64,000 bases of DNA from Tahibacter aquaticus (GCF_004363655.1 NZ_SNZH01000006.1:328452-392451), one strand, 5' to 3'. Positions 1 to 12,630 are shown, counted from the stretch's first letter. Numbers and translations are program-made. The notes: generated by a model from the sequence alone, not told the origin.

Positions 1-90
1 AACTATATGGAGCGTCGAAGAGCTTGTCAACGCTTTGCTTGCAATCAATTCCAATGTCGGCGAGGCTGACCGGATTCAACGAGAGTACAC

Positions 91-2598
91 ATGAAGAAAA
101 CACGTAGCACGGACACCACGCGCAGCGGCAACAAGAAAGCCGCGCGCCCCGGCTGGATGCCGGAAACAGCGCCGCCTTCGCGCGGCAAGCGCTCCACTGA
201 AGTCGCCGCGACGACCGGCGGTGCCGCACCGAAACCACGCGCGGTACGCAAGATGGCTGCGATGGCCGCGCCGGTCGCTGCCCCGACTGCCGCCGCGCCC
301 AAGCCTGGCGCCGCGCGCAAGACGATGGCGAAGACCGGCAAGAGCACGCCACCGGCCATGCCGCCGCCGGAAGCCGCGGCAAGGCGCCCGCGCAATAGCG
401 CAGTAACCGCGGAGGCTGCCGGCAGCGATCCGTTTGCCGAGCGCGAACAGCAGCGCTACGAGCACCCCATTCCCAGCCGCGAAGCGATCCTCTCGTTTCT
501 CGCCGAGCAGGGCCAGCTGATGAATGCCGAAGCCGTGGCCAAGGCCTTGTCGCTGACGCACGAGCGCGACTTCGGTGCACTGACCAAGCGCCTCGCCGCG
601 ATGCTGCGCGACGGCCAGCTGATCCAGAACCGCCGTGGCGGCTACGGCGTCGCGCAGAAGCTCGATCTGGTTGCCGGGGTTATCCTGGCCAATCCCGACG
701 GCTACGGCTTTCTCAAGCCCGATGCCGGCGGCGAAGACCTGTACCTGTCGCCCTTCGAGATGCGCAAAGTGCTGCATGGCGACCGCGTGCTCGGCAGCGT
801 TGTCGGCGTCGATCGCCGCGGCCGCCGCCAGGGCGCCATCGTTGAAGTGCTGGAACGGCGTTCGCCGCGCCTGGTTGGCCGCATCATCGAACAGGACGGC
901 CTGATGCTGGTCGCCCCCGACGACCGCCGCCTGCACCAGGACATTCTCATCGCGCCGGGCAAGGAATGCGGCGCGCGCTCGGGCCAGATCGTCGTGGCCG
1001 AGATCACCGAGCCGCCGGGCCAGCATCGCGGCCCGATCGGCCGCGTAGTGGCCGTGCTGGGCGAGCGCCTGACGCCGTCGCTGACGGTCGAGATGGCCAT
1101 AGCCAGCCACGACATTCCGCACGAGTGGCCCGAGCCGGTGCTGCGCGAAGCGGCCCAGGTCGAGCCGGAAGTCAAAGACTTCTCCGGACGCAAGGATCTG
1201 CGCGGACTGCCGCTGGTCACCATCGACGGCGAGGATGCGCGCGATTTCGATGACGCGGTTTTCGCCGAGCCCAGCGCCGGCGGTTTCCGCCTGGTCGTCG
1301 CGATCGCCGACGTGTCGCATTACGTGCAGCCGGAAACCGCGCTGGACGAGGAAGCCTACAAGCGTGCGACGTCGGTGTATTTCCCCGGCTTCGTCGTGCC
1401 GATGCTGCCGGAGACCCTGTCCAACGGCATCTGTTCGCTCAATCCCAAGGTCGAGCGCCTGTGCATGGTCTGCGACATGCTGGTGGACCAGGAAGGCGAG
1501 GTGATCAAGTCGAAGTTCTACCCGGCGGTGATGCGTTCGCACGCCCGCCTGACCTACAACCAGGTCTGGCTGGCGCTGGGCGAGAAGAATGCCGACGCGC
1601 GCGCGCAGATCGGCACTCTGATGCCGCATATTGAACAGCTGTACAAGCTGTACAAAGTGCTGGCCAAGGCGCGCAAGCGGCGCGGCGCGATCGATTTCGA
1701 AAGCACCGAAGTGAAATTCCGCCTGGCTCCATCGGGCGAGGTGGTGCAACTGGGCGCCGAGCCGCGCAACGATGCACACAAGCTGATCGAGGAATGCATG
1801 ATCGCCGCGAACGTGCAGGCGGCGCGCTTCCTGGACAAGGCGCATGTTCCGGCGCTGTATCGCGTGCACGAGCCGCCGCCGGAGGGCAAGTACCACGACC
1901 TGCTGGAATTCCTCAAGGATTTCAGCCTGAAGATGCCGACGGCAGCGGACGTGGAACCGGCCGATTTCGCCACGCTGATCAGGAAAATCCAGAACCGTCC
2001 CGACGCCAGCCTGATCCAGTCGGTGCTGCTGCGATCCCAGTCGCTGGCGGCCTATCAGCCCGACTGCGGCGGTCATTTCGGCCTGGCACTGGATGCGTAC
2101 GCGCATTTCACCTCGCCGATCCGGCGCTATCCCGACCTGCTGGTGCACCGGGCTCTCCGTTATGCGATTGCCAAGGGCAAGCCAGCCAGCTACCGCTATT
2201 CGCCGACCGCCATGGCCAGCATGGCCGTGCACTGTTCGCAGTGCGGCCGCCGTGCCGAGGAAGCCGAGCGAGACGTGGACGAGCGCTACAAGTGCGCCTG
2301 GATGGAAAAGCATGTCGGCAGCGAATTCGACGGCATCGTCTCGGGTGTCACCTCGTTCGGCCTGTTCGTCGAACTGGTCGATTCGAAAGTGACGGGCCTG
2401 GTGCATATCACTCAGCTGCCGAACGACTACTACCATTTCGATCCGATCCGCCACCTGCTGACCGGTGAGCGGCGCGGACTCAAATTCCGTCTCGGCGACG
2501 CCGTACGCATCCAGGTGCTGCGTGCGAGCCTGGAAGACCGCAAGATCGATTTCCGCCTGGTGGCGAACGAAACCCCCGTGGAGAAGAAACGGCGATGA
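91..2598 (+). CDS. rnr: Ribonuclease R, 3'-5' exoribonuclease
   Basis: 835 aa. RNase R degrades structured RNA from the 3' end in the cytoplasm and serves in mRNA and rRNA turnover. An N-terminal winged helix (about 128-190) and cold-shock-type OB domains are followed by the RNB catalytic domain, with the acidic active-site cluster in TIDGEDARDFDDAV at about 377-390. A C-terminal S1 domain starts near SEFDGIVSGVTSFGLFVEL. The first 110 or so residues are a low-complexity Ala/Pro/Lys/Arg extension in which AAPKP..A.RK occurs twice. After S1 only about 11 residues remain, whereas the E. coli enzyme (813 aa) has a long basic C-terminal tail. The ATG at 91 follows GAGAG and no better internal start is seen. 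It overlaps rlmB by 4 bp, so the two are probably co-translated. Confidence 0.95.
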   Translation: MKKTRSTDTTRSGNKKAARPGWMPETAPPSRGKRSTEVAATTGGAAPKPRAVRKMAAMAAPVAAPTAAAPKPGAARKTMAKTGKSTPPAMPPPEAAARRPRNSAVTAEAAGSDPFAEREQQRYEHPIPSREAILSFLAEQGQLMNAEAVAKALSLTHERDFGALTKRLAAMLRDGQLIQNRRGGYGVAQKLDLVAGVILANPDGYGFLKPDAGGEDLYLSPFEMRKVLHGDRVLGSVVGVDRRGRRQGAIVEVLERRSPRLVGRIIEQDGLMLVAPDDRRLHQDILIAPGKECGARSGQIVVAEITEPPGQHRGPIGRVVAVLGERLTPSLTVEMAIASHDIPHEWPEPVLREAAQVEPEVKDFSGRKDLRGLPLVTIDGEDARDFDDAVFAEPSAGGFRLVVAIADVSHYVQPETALDEEAYKRATSVYFPGFVVPMLPETLSNGICSLNPKVERLCMVCDMLVDQEGEVIKSKFYPAVMRSHARLTYNQVWLALGEKNADARAQIGTLMPHIEQLYKLYKVLAKARKRRGAIDFESTEVKFRLAPSGEVVQLGAEPRNDAHKLIEECMIAANVQAARFLDKAHVPALYRVHEPPPEGKYHDLLEFLKDFSLKMPTAADVEPADFATLIRKIQNRPDASLIQSVLLRSQSLAAYQPDCGGHFGLALDAYAHFTSPIRRYPDLLVHRALRYAIAKGKPASYRYSPTAMASMAVHCSQCGRRAEEAERDVDERYKCAWMEKHVGSEFDGIVSGVTSFGLFVELVDSKVTGLVHITQLPNDYYHFDPIRHLLTGERRGLKFRLGDAVRIQVLRASLEDRKIDFRLVANETPVEKKRR

Positions 2599-3338
2599 GC
2601 CATGAGTTGCTGATCGGCATCAATTCGGTAGAGGCCGCGTTGAGCCATGATCCGAAGAACATAGTCGAGCTTTTCATTGAGACCGGCAGCGCCAATGCGC
2701 GGCTGAAAGAGCTGTCCGAGCGCGCGCGCGACCTGGGTGTCAAGCCGCACGGACGCACGCGCGAACTGCTCGATCGCATGACCGGCGGCGCGCGTCACCA
2801 GGGCGTAGTGGCGCAGTACCGTGCCGCGCCGCCGCGCAGCGAGAACGATCTGGCCGAACTGGTGGAAGCCGCCGGACGCGAAGCGCTGGTGCTGGTACTG
2901 GACGGCGTCACCGATCCGCACAACCTCGGCGCCTGTCTGCGCAGTGCCGAAGCGGCAGGCGTCACGGCCGTGGTCGTGACCAAGGACAAGGCCGTCGGCA
3001 TTACGCCCATCGTGCGCCGTGCGTCTGCCGGTGCTGCCGATCGCGTGCCGTTCATCGCGGCGACCAATCTCGCGCGTACCTTGCGTGCGCTGAAAGAGCA
3101 GGGCGTATGGCTGGTCGGCCTGGCGGGCGAGGAATCCAGCCAGAACTTCTACGCAGTCGACCTGAAGGGGCCGATTGCACTCGTCGTCGGTAGCGAGGGC
3201 GAGGGTTTGCGGCGGCTGACACGCGAACAGTGCGATTTCCTGGCACGCATACCGATGAAGGGGGCGGTGGATAGCCTCAATGTGTCGGTGGCGACGGGTG
3301 TGGGCTTGTTCGAGGTGTTGCGGCAGCGGGCGGGTTGA
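2595..3338 (+). CDS. rlmB: 23S rRNA (guanosine-2'-O)-methyltransferase RlmB
   Basis: 247 aa, the usual length for this SpoU-family enzyme, which 2'-O-methylates G2251 in the peptidyl-transferase region of 23S rRNA using SAM. A short N-terminal RNA-binding domain precedes the SPOUT knot domain. Family motifs are VLDGVTDPHNLGACLRSAEA, VVGSEGEGLRRLTREQCD and IPMKGAVDSLNVSVA. The start codon overlaps the rnr stop (ATGA), the common rnr-rlmB arrangement in gammaproteobacteria. No convincing terminator follows. Confidence 0.95.
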   Translation: MSHELLIGINSVEAALSHDPKNIVELFIETGSANARLKELSERARDLGVKPHGRTRELLDRMTGGARHQGVVAQYRAAPPRSENDLAELVEAAGREALVLVLDGVTDPHNLGACLRSAEAAGVTAVVVTKDKAVGITPIVRRASAGAADRVPFIAATNLARTLRALKEQGVWLVGLAGEESSQNFYAVDLKGPIALVVGSEGEGLRRLTREQCDFLARIPMKGAVDSLNVSVATGVGLFEVLRQRAG

Positions 3339-3629
3339 ATTTTTGTCTTTGTGAAATTCTTCGCTGATTCGGTGGCGGCGCGCCGTAAGATTTTCTGATG
3401 CGGTTGGTTTTGTTGGATGGTAGCTACCTCTCCTCCACGCCCGGCTTGGGGGGGGGCGGTGCTGGGTTGAGCTTCGCCGCTGGGTTTCCGGGGAAGGAGT
3501 CCGCCGTTGGCGGATGTTTTTTGTGTGCGTGGCGGCGCGTTTCGCGCGCCGTGGGCGCGCGTCCAAGGAGAGGATGCTTGTCCGTCTCCTCCTTGGATTC
3601 TCCCAGGACACCCCGGATGCCGCGGTTTT

Positions 3630-3900
<271 letters not shown>

Positions 3901-4148
3901 TAGAGCCCACAGCAACGGCGCACGTTGAGGCGGACGTGGGGGCATTTCGGCACTGAGAATCTTCATGCCGCAGATTCGCTTGGCGAAGGACTGGCTATCT
4001 TCGGCGCGGCAATGAATCAGTAACCAACTGCGGCAATGCTGGCCGATGCAAGTTTATGTACTTGTTTATTGTGTGGCCATGGCTTCGGTATTTCGTACGG
4101 AGAGCGGTTTCTGCGTACGCCGAATGCAGGCCTGAGCCGCGGTCGGGT

Positions 4149-4517
4149 TTACTGCGAACGCGCCAGCGCTGTGGCGCCGATGTCGCTATCGAGTTCGGTG
4201 TGGCCGCAAGCGGGCAACAGCTGGGTCGCGGTTTCGATGTAGCCGGCAGGGGCAATCACGCTGACGGCGATGGCGCTGGCGCGCTTGTCCTGGCAACCGA
4301 TGGTATGTACGGCGAGATTTCTGCTTATCGCGGAAGTGCGTTCGCTTTTGCCGGCGACATGCCATTCGTAGCGGTAGCTGGTGCCTTGTGGCCAGGCTTC
4401 GCAGCGGAATCCATCACCGCTGGCTGTGCAGCTCAAGCCGGCTGCGCCGGCGCTGGCCGAGAAGATCATCGCCAGCCCGACCAGGCTGCGATGCAAGAGA
4501 TGGCGAGTAGAGCGCAT
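4149..4517 (-). CDS. Small secreted Cys-containing protein, unknown function (paralog of the 4723-5178 product)
   Basis: 122 aa. The N-terminal signal peptide (basic RSTRHLLHR, hydrophobic core, cleavage near ASAGA-A) predicts export to the periplasm. The mature part has four cysteines and the segment CEAWPQGTSYRYEW. The upstream neighbour has CEAWPQGEEISYDW at the equivalent place, so the two are related. A strong GGGGGAAG ribosome binding site precedes the ATG. Both genes lie downstream of the kinase/sigma pair on the same strand, so they could be targets or partners of that system, which is only an inference from position. No family was recognised. Confidence 0.6.
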   Translation of the reverse strand: MRSTRHLLHRSLVGLAMIFSASAGAAGLSCTASGDGFRCEAWPQGTSYRYEWHVAGKSERTSAISRNLAVHTIGCQDKRASAIAVSVIAPAGYIETATQLLPACGHTELDSDIGATALARSQ

Positions 4518-4722
4518 GCACTTCCCCCTGAAGTGACTGGATGGTGCCCCGCCTGGCTAATTACCGCATCGCAATCGCTACGCTCAGGGGGTGCGTAGCG
4601 ACTGCGATGCGACAGGGCGTTGCGGAGCCCAATTACAACTACTCGGATCGGAATACCCTGCGGGCTCACGCAGGAAAACAAAATTTGTTACCAAGCGTTA
4701 CGCGTTACCGGGATGCTGCCGC

Positions 4723-5178
4723 TCAGTTGCAGCTGGGCAGGGTTGCGGAAGCAAGCGAGGTGCCGCCGCCGGGCCCAACAACAGCAACACTGATCGTGCC
4801 GGCGTTGCAGTTGAAGCTGCGGAACGGATTGATCACGTCGGTGGCGATGGCGGAATTGTTGCTGTTGAACCAGTCGTAGCTGATTTCCTCGCCCTGGGGC
4901 CAGGCTTCGCAGGTATAGCCATGTCCGCTGCTGGCGCGTGAGCACTGCAGGCTCGTATTGGCAGGCGCTGTGCCGATGCTTTGCGTGGTGAGGACGTAGA
5001 CGCTGTCGGTGCAATCCGCATCGGTCAGCGACTGCGATGTAGAGGTATAGCACTCGGTGGTATTGCAGAGGTTGAGCGGAATGGTTTCGCAGAACTTGTC
5101 GGCGTGCGCGGTGGCGCTGCTCAGACATGCTGCTATGACGACGGCCGACGACGCGAAGGAACAGAAGGAACGGAACAT
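4723..5178 (-). CDS. Small secreted Cys-rich protein, unknown function (paralog of the 4149-4517 product)
   Basis: 151 aa with a signal peptide (cleavage near AHA-DK) and eight cysteines in the mature part, suggesting disulfides in the periplasm or outside the cell. The C-terminal half (CEAWPQGEEISYDW, then a short beta-rich tail) aligns with the neighbouring 122-aa protein. The N-terminal half, with FCETIPLNLCNTTECYTST, is extra. The ribosome binding site is GGGGGG. The gene begins about 100 bp after the kinase stop on the same strand. Function unknown. Confidence 0.6.
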   Translation of the reverse strand: MFRSFCSFASSAVVIAACLSSATAHADKFCETIPLNLCNTTECYTSTSQSLTDADCTDSVYVLTTQSIGTAPANTSLQCSRASSGHGYTCEAWPQGEEISYDWFNSNNSAIATDVINPFRSFNCNAGTISVAVVGPGGGTSLASATLPSCN

Positions 5179-5279
5179 GAAAAGCCCCCCTTAGGCTGTG
5201 GGAAGAATCTGTGGCGGGAAAGATCGAGTCGGGATTGCTCGATGCTACAAGCGTACGCGGAAAAGACGGCGTCAGCGGC

Positions 5280-7845
<2,566 letters not shown>

Positions 7846-7865
<20 letters not shown>

Positions 7866-8430
7866 CGGGGACTACATCCAGTCGTTCGGCCAGCCAGGCG
7901 CGTGCGAAACGCCATTGCCGCCCGACAGTGGCGCGGGACGAGCCGCAGACTTCGGCGATTTCTTCCTTGGTCAGCCCCGAGAACAGGCGCAGTTCGACCA
8001 CGCGCGCTGCATCCGGCGCTGCCTGGGCGAACTCGGTCAGGGCCTGGTCGACCGCGAGCCAGTCCACATGGTCGCCCTGGGACGGCGTCTCGCGCTGCTG
8101 CATGTCGTCCAGGGCGATGAACAGCTGGTCGCCGCCGCGTTTTTCCGCCTGGCGCTCGCGCAGGTAGTCGACCACGACGCGGCGCATCAAGGTCGCGGCA
8201 ATGGCGTGGAAATGTGCACGATTTTGCCAATTGACGCCTTGTTGCACATGCAGGCGTTCGTAGGCTTCGTTGGCCAGCTCGGTCGCGCGCAGGGTCAAGG
8301 CATTGCCATGCCGACGCACCTGCGCGCGCGCCAATTCGCGCAGCACCGGATAGATATCGGTTGCCAATGCATCTTCTACGCTGCGATCGCCACGCTTCCA
8401 GCGATCCAGCAGTTCAGTGATCGAAGACAT
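7846..8430 (-). CDS. ECF-type sigma factor, kinase-associated (ECF43-like)
   Basis: 194 aa. Sigma region 2 and a C-terminal region-4 helix-turn-helix (LTKEEIAEVCGSSRATVGRQ) are visible. In region 2.2 the usual acidic DAED motif is absent; the corresponding stretch reads LRATELANEAYERL. This matches the TIGR02999-like subfamily, which typically pairs with a Ser/Thr kinase. The start was set at 8430 (MSSITELLDRW) behind a GGGGG ribosome binding site; the longer frame adds 41 unrelated residues. The stop lies inside the kinase gene. Thr50 is a candidate phosphosite by analogy with Vibrio EcfP, whose region 2.2 is activated by phosphorylation. Confidence 0.88.
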
Positions 8431-8581
8431 CGCAAAACCCCCTGCTTGCGACCCGCAGTGTAGCCCTACAACGGCGGCTGCTGGCAAGCCGTCAATCCGC
8501 TGCGTTCGTGCAGCCTGCCGGCCAGCTTGGTGAAAATTGCGTGTCCGTGGCACATGGGGGGCGATTTCAATCAGACCAAGG

Positions 8582-9700
8582 TCAGGCCTGCGGTGTTTGT
8601 TGCGGCGGCGGCAGCGGTCGTCGGAACGGCATCAGGTGCTGGCGCCAGATGCCGTCGGGGACGGTTTCCAGTTTGAGCACGCCGTATTCGTGCGGCCATT
8701 CGCCCCGGGGTGGCAGCTTGAAGGTGCCCATGAGCATGTCGACCAGTGGCAAGTGGATGGCGTAGTTCTTGTCCACCCAGGCCTTGTCGCGCACATGGTG
8801 CCAATGGTGGTAGCGCGGCAGCACCAGCAGGTATTCGAGCCAGCCGAATGCAATGCGTACATTTGCATGCGCCAGCACGGCCTGGATGCCGACCAGTACC
8901 ACGTAGGCATTGATCGCCGCCGGCGCGAAGCCGAGCACGATCAAGGGCAGCAGCACCGCGCTGCGCGTCAGCACGATCTCGACGAAATGCACGCGTGAGC
9001 CGGCCAGCCAGTCCATGTGGCGGCTGGAGTGATGCACGGCATGGAAGCGCCAGAGCAGGGGAACGTTGTGGTAAGCGCGGTGCAGCAGGGCCTGGGCCAG
9101 ATCGGCGCAGAAAACGGCCAGCAGAAACTGCAGCCATACGGGCATTGCCTGGATCTGCGCCTTCAGTCCGGGAAAGGCGGCGAGGGCGGAAATGCCCTGG
9201 GTGGATGCAGTGACCAGGATCAGGATGAACTGCACCAGCACATGGCTCATGAAGAAATAGCTCAGATCGGTTCGCCACTGCGGCCGCAGCGGCGACTGTT
9301 CGCGGCCAAGGAAACGTTCCAGCGGAATGAACACCAGCGCGGAGAAGAACAGCGAAATGACAAACCAGTCCAAACCCAGCGAATACGGCGTTTTCCCGAT
9401 TGCATCGAATTGGACATTGCTGCCCCCGGTCAGTACCGCCAGGGCGGCTGTGACCACACCGATCAGCGCGACGCGCTTGTTGCGTCCGCGCAGGATGGCC
9501 AGGGTGCCCAGCACGAAGGCGGCGATGAGTCCGGCCAGCAGCAGCCGGCGGGCGAAGGTTTCGCTGTAGATCTGGCGGAAATCGTGGCTGGTCAGCAGTT
9601 GCGGAAAATGAAAGCAGATCACGCCGGCCAGGCTGCAGCTGCCGAGAAAAGCAGCGATACAGGCAAGCCAGGAGCGGCGGGATTGGGGCAGTGCGGTCAC
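8582..9700 (-). CDS. Membrane fatty-acid hydroxylase/sterol-desaturase family protein
   Basis: 372 aa, an integral membrane protein with several hydrophobic spans. The di-iron histidine motifs of the family are present in order: HRAYH (207-211), FHAVHHS (219-225), H278 in HAN, HHWHH (298-302) and H316. Members hydroxylate or desaturate lipids using O2. The substrate cannot be read from the sequence, and the N-terminal 130 residues are extra spans compared with minimal family members. It stands alone between the sigma/kinase unit and the next minus-strand gene. Confidence 0.85.
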   Translation of the reverse strand: MTALPQSRRSWLACIAAFLGSCSLAGVICFHFPQLLTSHDFRQIYSETFARRLLLAGLIAAFVLGTLAILRGRNKRVALIGVVTAALAVLTGGSNVQFDAIGKTPYSLGLDWFVISLFFSALVFIPLERFLGREQSPLRPQWRTDLSYFFMSHVLVQFILILVTASTQGISALAAFPGLKAQIQAMPVWLQFLLAVFCADLAQALLHRAYHNVPLLWRFHAVHHSSRHMDWLAGSRVHFVEIVLTRSAVLLPLIVLGFAPAAINAYVVLVGIQAVLAHANVRIAFGWLEYLLVLPRYHHWHHVRDKAWVDKNYAIHLPLVDMLMGTFKLPPRGEWPHEYGVLKLETVPDGIWRQHLMPFRRPLPPPQQTPQA

Positions 9701-9991
9701 GGCGGATACCCGGATGGGATGGGAAAGTGGCTGAGAAACGCCCCGGGCAGCGGCTACCGAACACCGGGCGGTGGATCATGGCGGGCTGGTCCGCTGGTTC
9801 GCAATCCCGGCAGGCGGTCGATCTGCCGATTGGGGTTGTCCGGGGACTACGGCGACGAGATTTCGCCGCGAGGCGGGGGCGCTGTGCGACGTAGCGGCGA
9901 GGGCGATCAGGCGCCGTGACGCTGCTGCTTGCGCGAAGTCAGCATCGGTCGATGCTTCCGGATCTGCCGGTTTGGCGGTGCGCCGGGCGTC

Positions 9992-11530
9992 TCAGAGGAA
10001 ATAGCGCAGGCTGATCTCGGCCGAGCGCAGCCATTGCGGCGGCAGATTGCCGGCGAGCAGGCTGGCGGCCAGTGCGTGCGAGGCGGCCAGGGGCAGCAAG
10101 GCGCGCTGGCCCAGCCAGTTCGCGCTCCAGAGCAGCCCGCCGGCGAAGGTCAGCTGCATCAGGCCCGCATTCGGCGCGTGCAACAGAGCAAACACGCCGG
10201 CAGCCGCCAGCAAGCTCCAGCACGGAGCCACACCCGCCAGGCGCAGGCGGTCGGTCAGCACGACACAGACCAGGTACTGCTGCAGCAGCGCCCAGCCCAG
10301 ATAGAAAGCGAGTTCGGTGGCAGGGGGCAGGCGTTGCGTCTGACCGAGCGCGAACATCAGCAACAGCGCCAGGGCCGGTGCCGGCGCGGCGAGCAGCCAG
10401 GCGCGCGGACTGCCCAGCCAGTGCCAGGCCGGGGTATTCGCCTCGCGCCGCAGGCTCAGTGCAAAAGCGAATGCGAGCATCAGTGCCACTGTGCTCCAGC
10501 CATCGGGGTTGTCGCCCAGGCGCAGGTCCAGTACCACGAACAGCGGCAGCGCGAGGGTGGCGGCAGCCTGCAGCAAGGCGCGTGGCCGCTGGGCAGCGGG
10601 CGGGCGCAGGCGAAGCAGCAACAGCAGCGCGGCACATACGATCAGCGCCAGCCAGGACCACAGCAGCGCAGGGGGGCCTGCCGCCGCGCCGGTTGCGCGC
10701 CGCACCTCTGCGGCAACAGCGTCGCTATCGCCCTGGACCAGCAGCAAGGCGGCCGGTTCGGTCTGGCGCAACTGATCGCGCCAGAGCAGGGCCTGTTCTG
10801 GTCGCAGCCGTGGCGGCAGCAGAAACAGCGGATAGTGGACGTCGGACCAATAGCTGACCGTCGCACCGGAGACGGCAAGGTCGCTGGGTTCGCCCAGCAG
10901 GGGCAGGTAGCGCCAATCGGGCGAGCGCGGTGCCGACTGCAGCCAGGGCCAGGGCGCAGAAAGGTGCAGACTGACACCGCGCAAGTTCAGGTCCTGCGCC
11001 GGGGTGGCGAAACGCAGGCGCAGCATGGCGGCACGCTGCGGCGCGGCGACAGCAGCGACTTCCTCGCCGCGCCACGACAATGTGGAAAGCGGGATTTCGC
11101 CGGTGGCGGCCAGCTGCACGGCCGTCACTTCGGCAACGCGCTGCGGCTGCGCCAGCTGTTCGCGCACGATCACGGCGAAGGCGGCCGTGGTGTCGGTTTC
11201 GACAACGAGCTGGCCGAAACGGCGCAGATCCAGCGCCTGGCTCAGCGGCAGGCCGATTTCGCAGTCCTGGCTGCCGCGGCGCAGATGCAGGCCGGCACCA
11301 TCGATACGGTAGTCGCAGCGGCCGAACACAGTGCCACTGACCAGGTCGCGCGTGCTGGCGAAGCGCCAGCGGTACGGCGTGTCGCCGCGCGCCAGCGTAG
11401 CCAGTTGCACAACGCTTTCCCGTTGTAGCTGTCGTGCCAGCTGGTATAGCGCAAGGGTCTGCAGAAGTACGGCGCAGAGCGCGACCGCGGCCAGCCAGGT
11501 GGTCCAGCGCAACAGCCTTGCCGCGAACAC
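9992..11530 (-). CDS. Polytopic membrane protein with degenerate CPBP (CAAX-protease-like) domain
   Basis: 512 aa. An N-terminal membrane anchor (about 8-30) and a roughly 250-residue extracytoplasmic region precede a C-terminal block of membrane spans from about 290. The end resembles CPBP intramembrane proteases: FALLHAPN (H451) and ASHALAAS (H485) match motifs 2 and 3. Motif 1, normally EE..xR, reads LLQQYLVCVVLTDR, with Gln417-Gln418 replacing the catalytic glutamates. It may therefore be a non-catalytic membrane protein. The stop of phhB lies 6 bp upstream of its ATG, so the two are probably one transcript. Confidence 0.6.
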   Translation of the reverse strand: MFAARLLRWTTWLAAVALCAVLLQTLALYQLARQLQRESVVQLATLARGDTPYRWRFASTRDLVSGTVFGRCDYRIDGAGLHLRRGSQDCEIGLPLSQALDLRRFGQLVVETDTTAAFAVIVREQLAQPQRVAEVTAVQLAATGEIPLSTLSWRGEEVAAVAAPQRAAMLRLRFATPAQDLNLRGVSLHLSAPWPWLQSAPRSPDWRYLPLLGEPSDLAVSGATVSYWSDVHYPLFLLPPRLRPEQALLWRDQLRQTEPAALLLVQGDSDAVAAEVRRATGAAAGPPALLWSWLALIVCAALLLLLRLRPPAAQRPRALLQAAATLALPLFVVLDLRLGDNPDGWSTVALMLAFAFALSLRREANTPAWHWLGSPRAWLLAAPAPALALLLMFALGQTQRLPPATELAFYLGWALLQQYLVCVVLTDRLRLAGVAPCWSLLAAAGVFALLHAPNAGLMQLTFAGGLLWSANWLGQRALLPLAASHALAASLLAGNLPPQWLRSAEISLRYFL

Positions 11531-11536
11531 GGTTGG

Positions 11537-11875
11537 TCAGCGGACCAGCGCGTCGACCTTGGACGCGCAGATGAAATCGTTCAGCGACAGGCCGCCGACG
11601 TCGTGCGTGGACCAGCGCATGCGGCAATAGTTGTAGCCGACTTCCAGGTCCGGATGGTGGTCTTCGCGATTGGCCATGTAGGCCACGGCATTGACGAAGC
11701 CCATGGTGTGGTGGAAGTCGCGGAAACGGAATTCGCGCTGCAGCTGGCCGGCTTCGCGCTCCACGCGCCACTCGCCAATCAGCTGTGCCAGCTCGCCGAT
11801 CTGATCGGCCGGAACCGCATCGCCCGGTCCTTTGCGCGGTGTGCAGTGGCTGGCAGTCAGTTCGTCCTTGGTCAT
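11537..11875 (-). CDS. phhB: Pterin-4a-carbinolamine dehydratase
   Basis: 112 aa. The enzyme dehydrates 4a-hydroxytetrahydrobiopterin during cofactor recycling for aromatic amino acid hydroxylases. The family signature [20 protein letters not shown] (residues 71-90) is followed by [10 protein letters not shown], giving the active-site histidines H73, H74 and H91. Length is typical. It is divergent from nfuA and closely linked to the downstream CPBP-like gene. No phenylalanine hydroxylase gene is in the window. Confidence 0.93.
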   Translation of the reverse strand: MTKDELTASHCTPRKGPGDAVPADQIGELAQLIGEWRVEREAGQLQREFRFRDFHHTMGFVNAVAYMANREDHHPDLEVGYNYCRMRWSTHDVGGLSLNDFICASKVDALVR

Positions 11876-11988
11876 GGCGTGCTCCGGGCAATGATGAGGG
11901 GCGCGAGTATAGCGGCGGCGGAATGCCGCGGCGCCGTGGTCGCCCCCTTGAAAGCGGACTACAATGGTCCAGATTCAACGGGGTGAAT

Positions 11989-12603
11989 ATGATCAATATC
12001 TCCGAGCGAGCGCAGCAGCACTTTCTCAAGCTCATCGAGCAACAAGGCATTCCCGGACTCGGCATTCGCCTGCGCGCAGTCAAGGCCGGCACGCCGGCAG
12101 CCGACTGCCAGCTGGAATTCTGCGAACCTGCCGATCTGGCCGGCGACGAATGGACGGTGGAATGCCGTGGTTTCCCGCTGTATGTCGACGCCGCCAGCGT
12201 GTCGTTTCTCGACGCGGCCGACATCGACTACGAAGTGGCGCCGACCGGTGGACAGCTGACGATTCGCGCACCGCGCATCAAGGGCGAAGTGCCGGGCGAG
12301 GGTGCCAGCCTGGTCGAACGCGTGCGCTATGTGATCGAGACCGAGATCAATCCGCGCGTCGCTTCGCACGGCGGCCGCATCAGTCTCGAGGAAATCACCG
12401 CCGACGGCGTGGTGTTGCTGCGCTTCGGCGGCGGCTGCCATGGCTGCGGCATGGCCGACGTGACACTCAAGCAAGGCGTGGAAAAAACCCTGCGCGAACG
12501 CGTGCCGGAAATTACCGCGGTGCGCGATGCGACCGACCATTCCAGCGGCGAGAACCCGTATTTCGCCAGCAAGGCAAGCGAAGGCAAATCGGCACTGGCC
12601 TGA
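11989..12603 (+). CDS. nfuA: Fe-S biogenesis protein NfuA
   Basis: 204 aa. NfuA carries and delivers [4Fe-4S] clusters to target proteins. It has an N-terminal degenerate A-type domain (about 1-95) and a C-terminal Nfu domain with the cluster-binding CHGC (C150 and C153) in [20 protein letters not shown]. The start at 11989 ([12 protein letters not shown]) matches the family N-terminus and follows GGGGTGA; longer frames are not supported. A strong terminator follows 27 bp downstream. Confidence 0.95.
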   Translation: MINISERAQQHFLKLIEQQGIPGLGIRLRAVKAGTPAADCQLEFCEPADLAGDEWTVECRGFPLYVDAASVSFLDAADIDYEVAPTGGQLTIRAPRIKGEVPGEGASLVERVRYVIETEINPRVASHGGRISLEEITADGVVLLRFGGGCHGCGMADVTLKQGVEKTLRERVPEITAVRDATDHSSGENPYFASKASEGKSALA

Positions 12604-12630
12604 TTTTGCGGTGGCGCCGTACAGACAAGA

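Noticed and set aside
1..90. tRNA or other RNA before rnr
   Set aside because: No cloverleaf arms or T-loop sequence could be found in the 90 bases available.
76..2454. 792-aa open frame antisense to rnr
   Set aside because: High-GC mirror frame; His/Arg/Gln-rich composition, no domain, while the plus strand encodes a clear RNase R.
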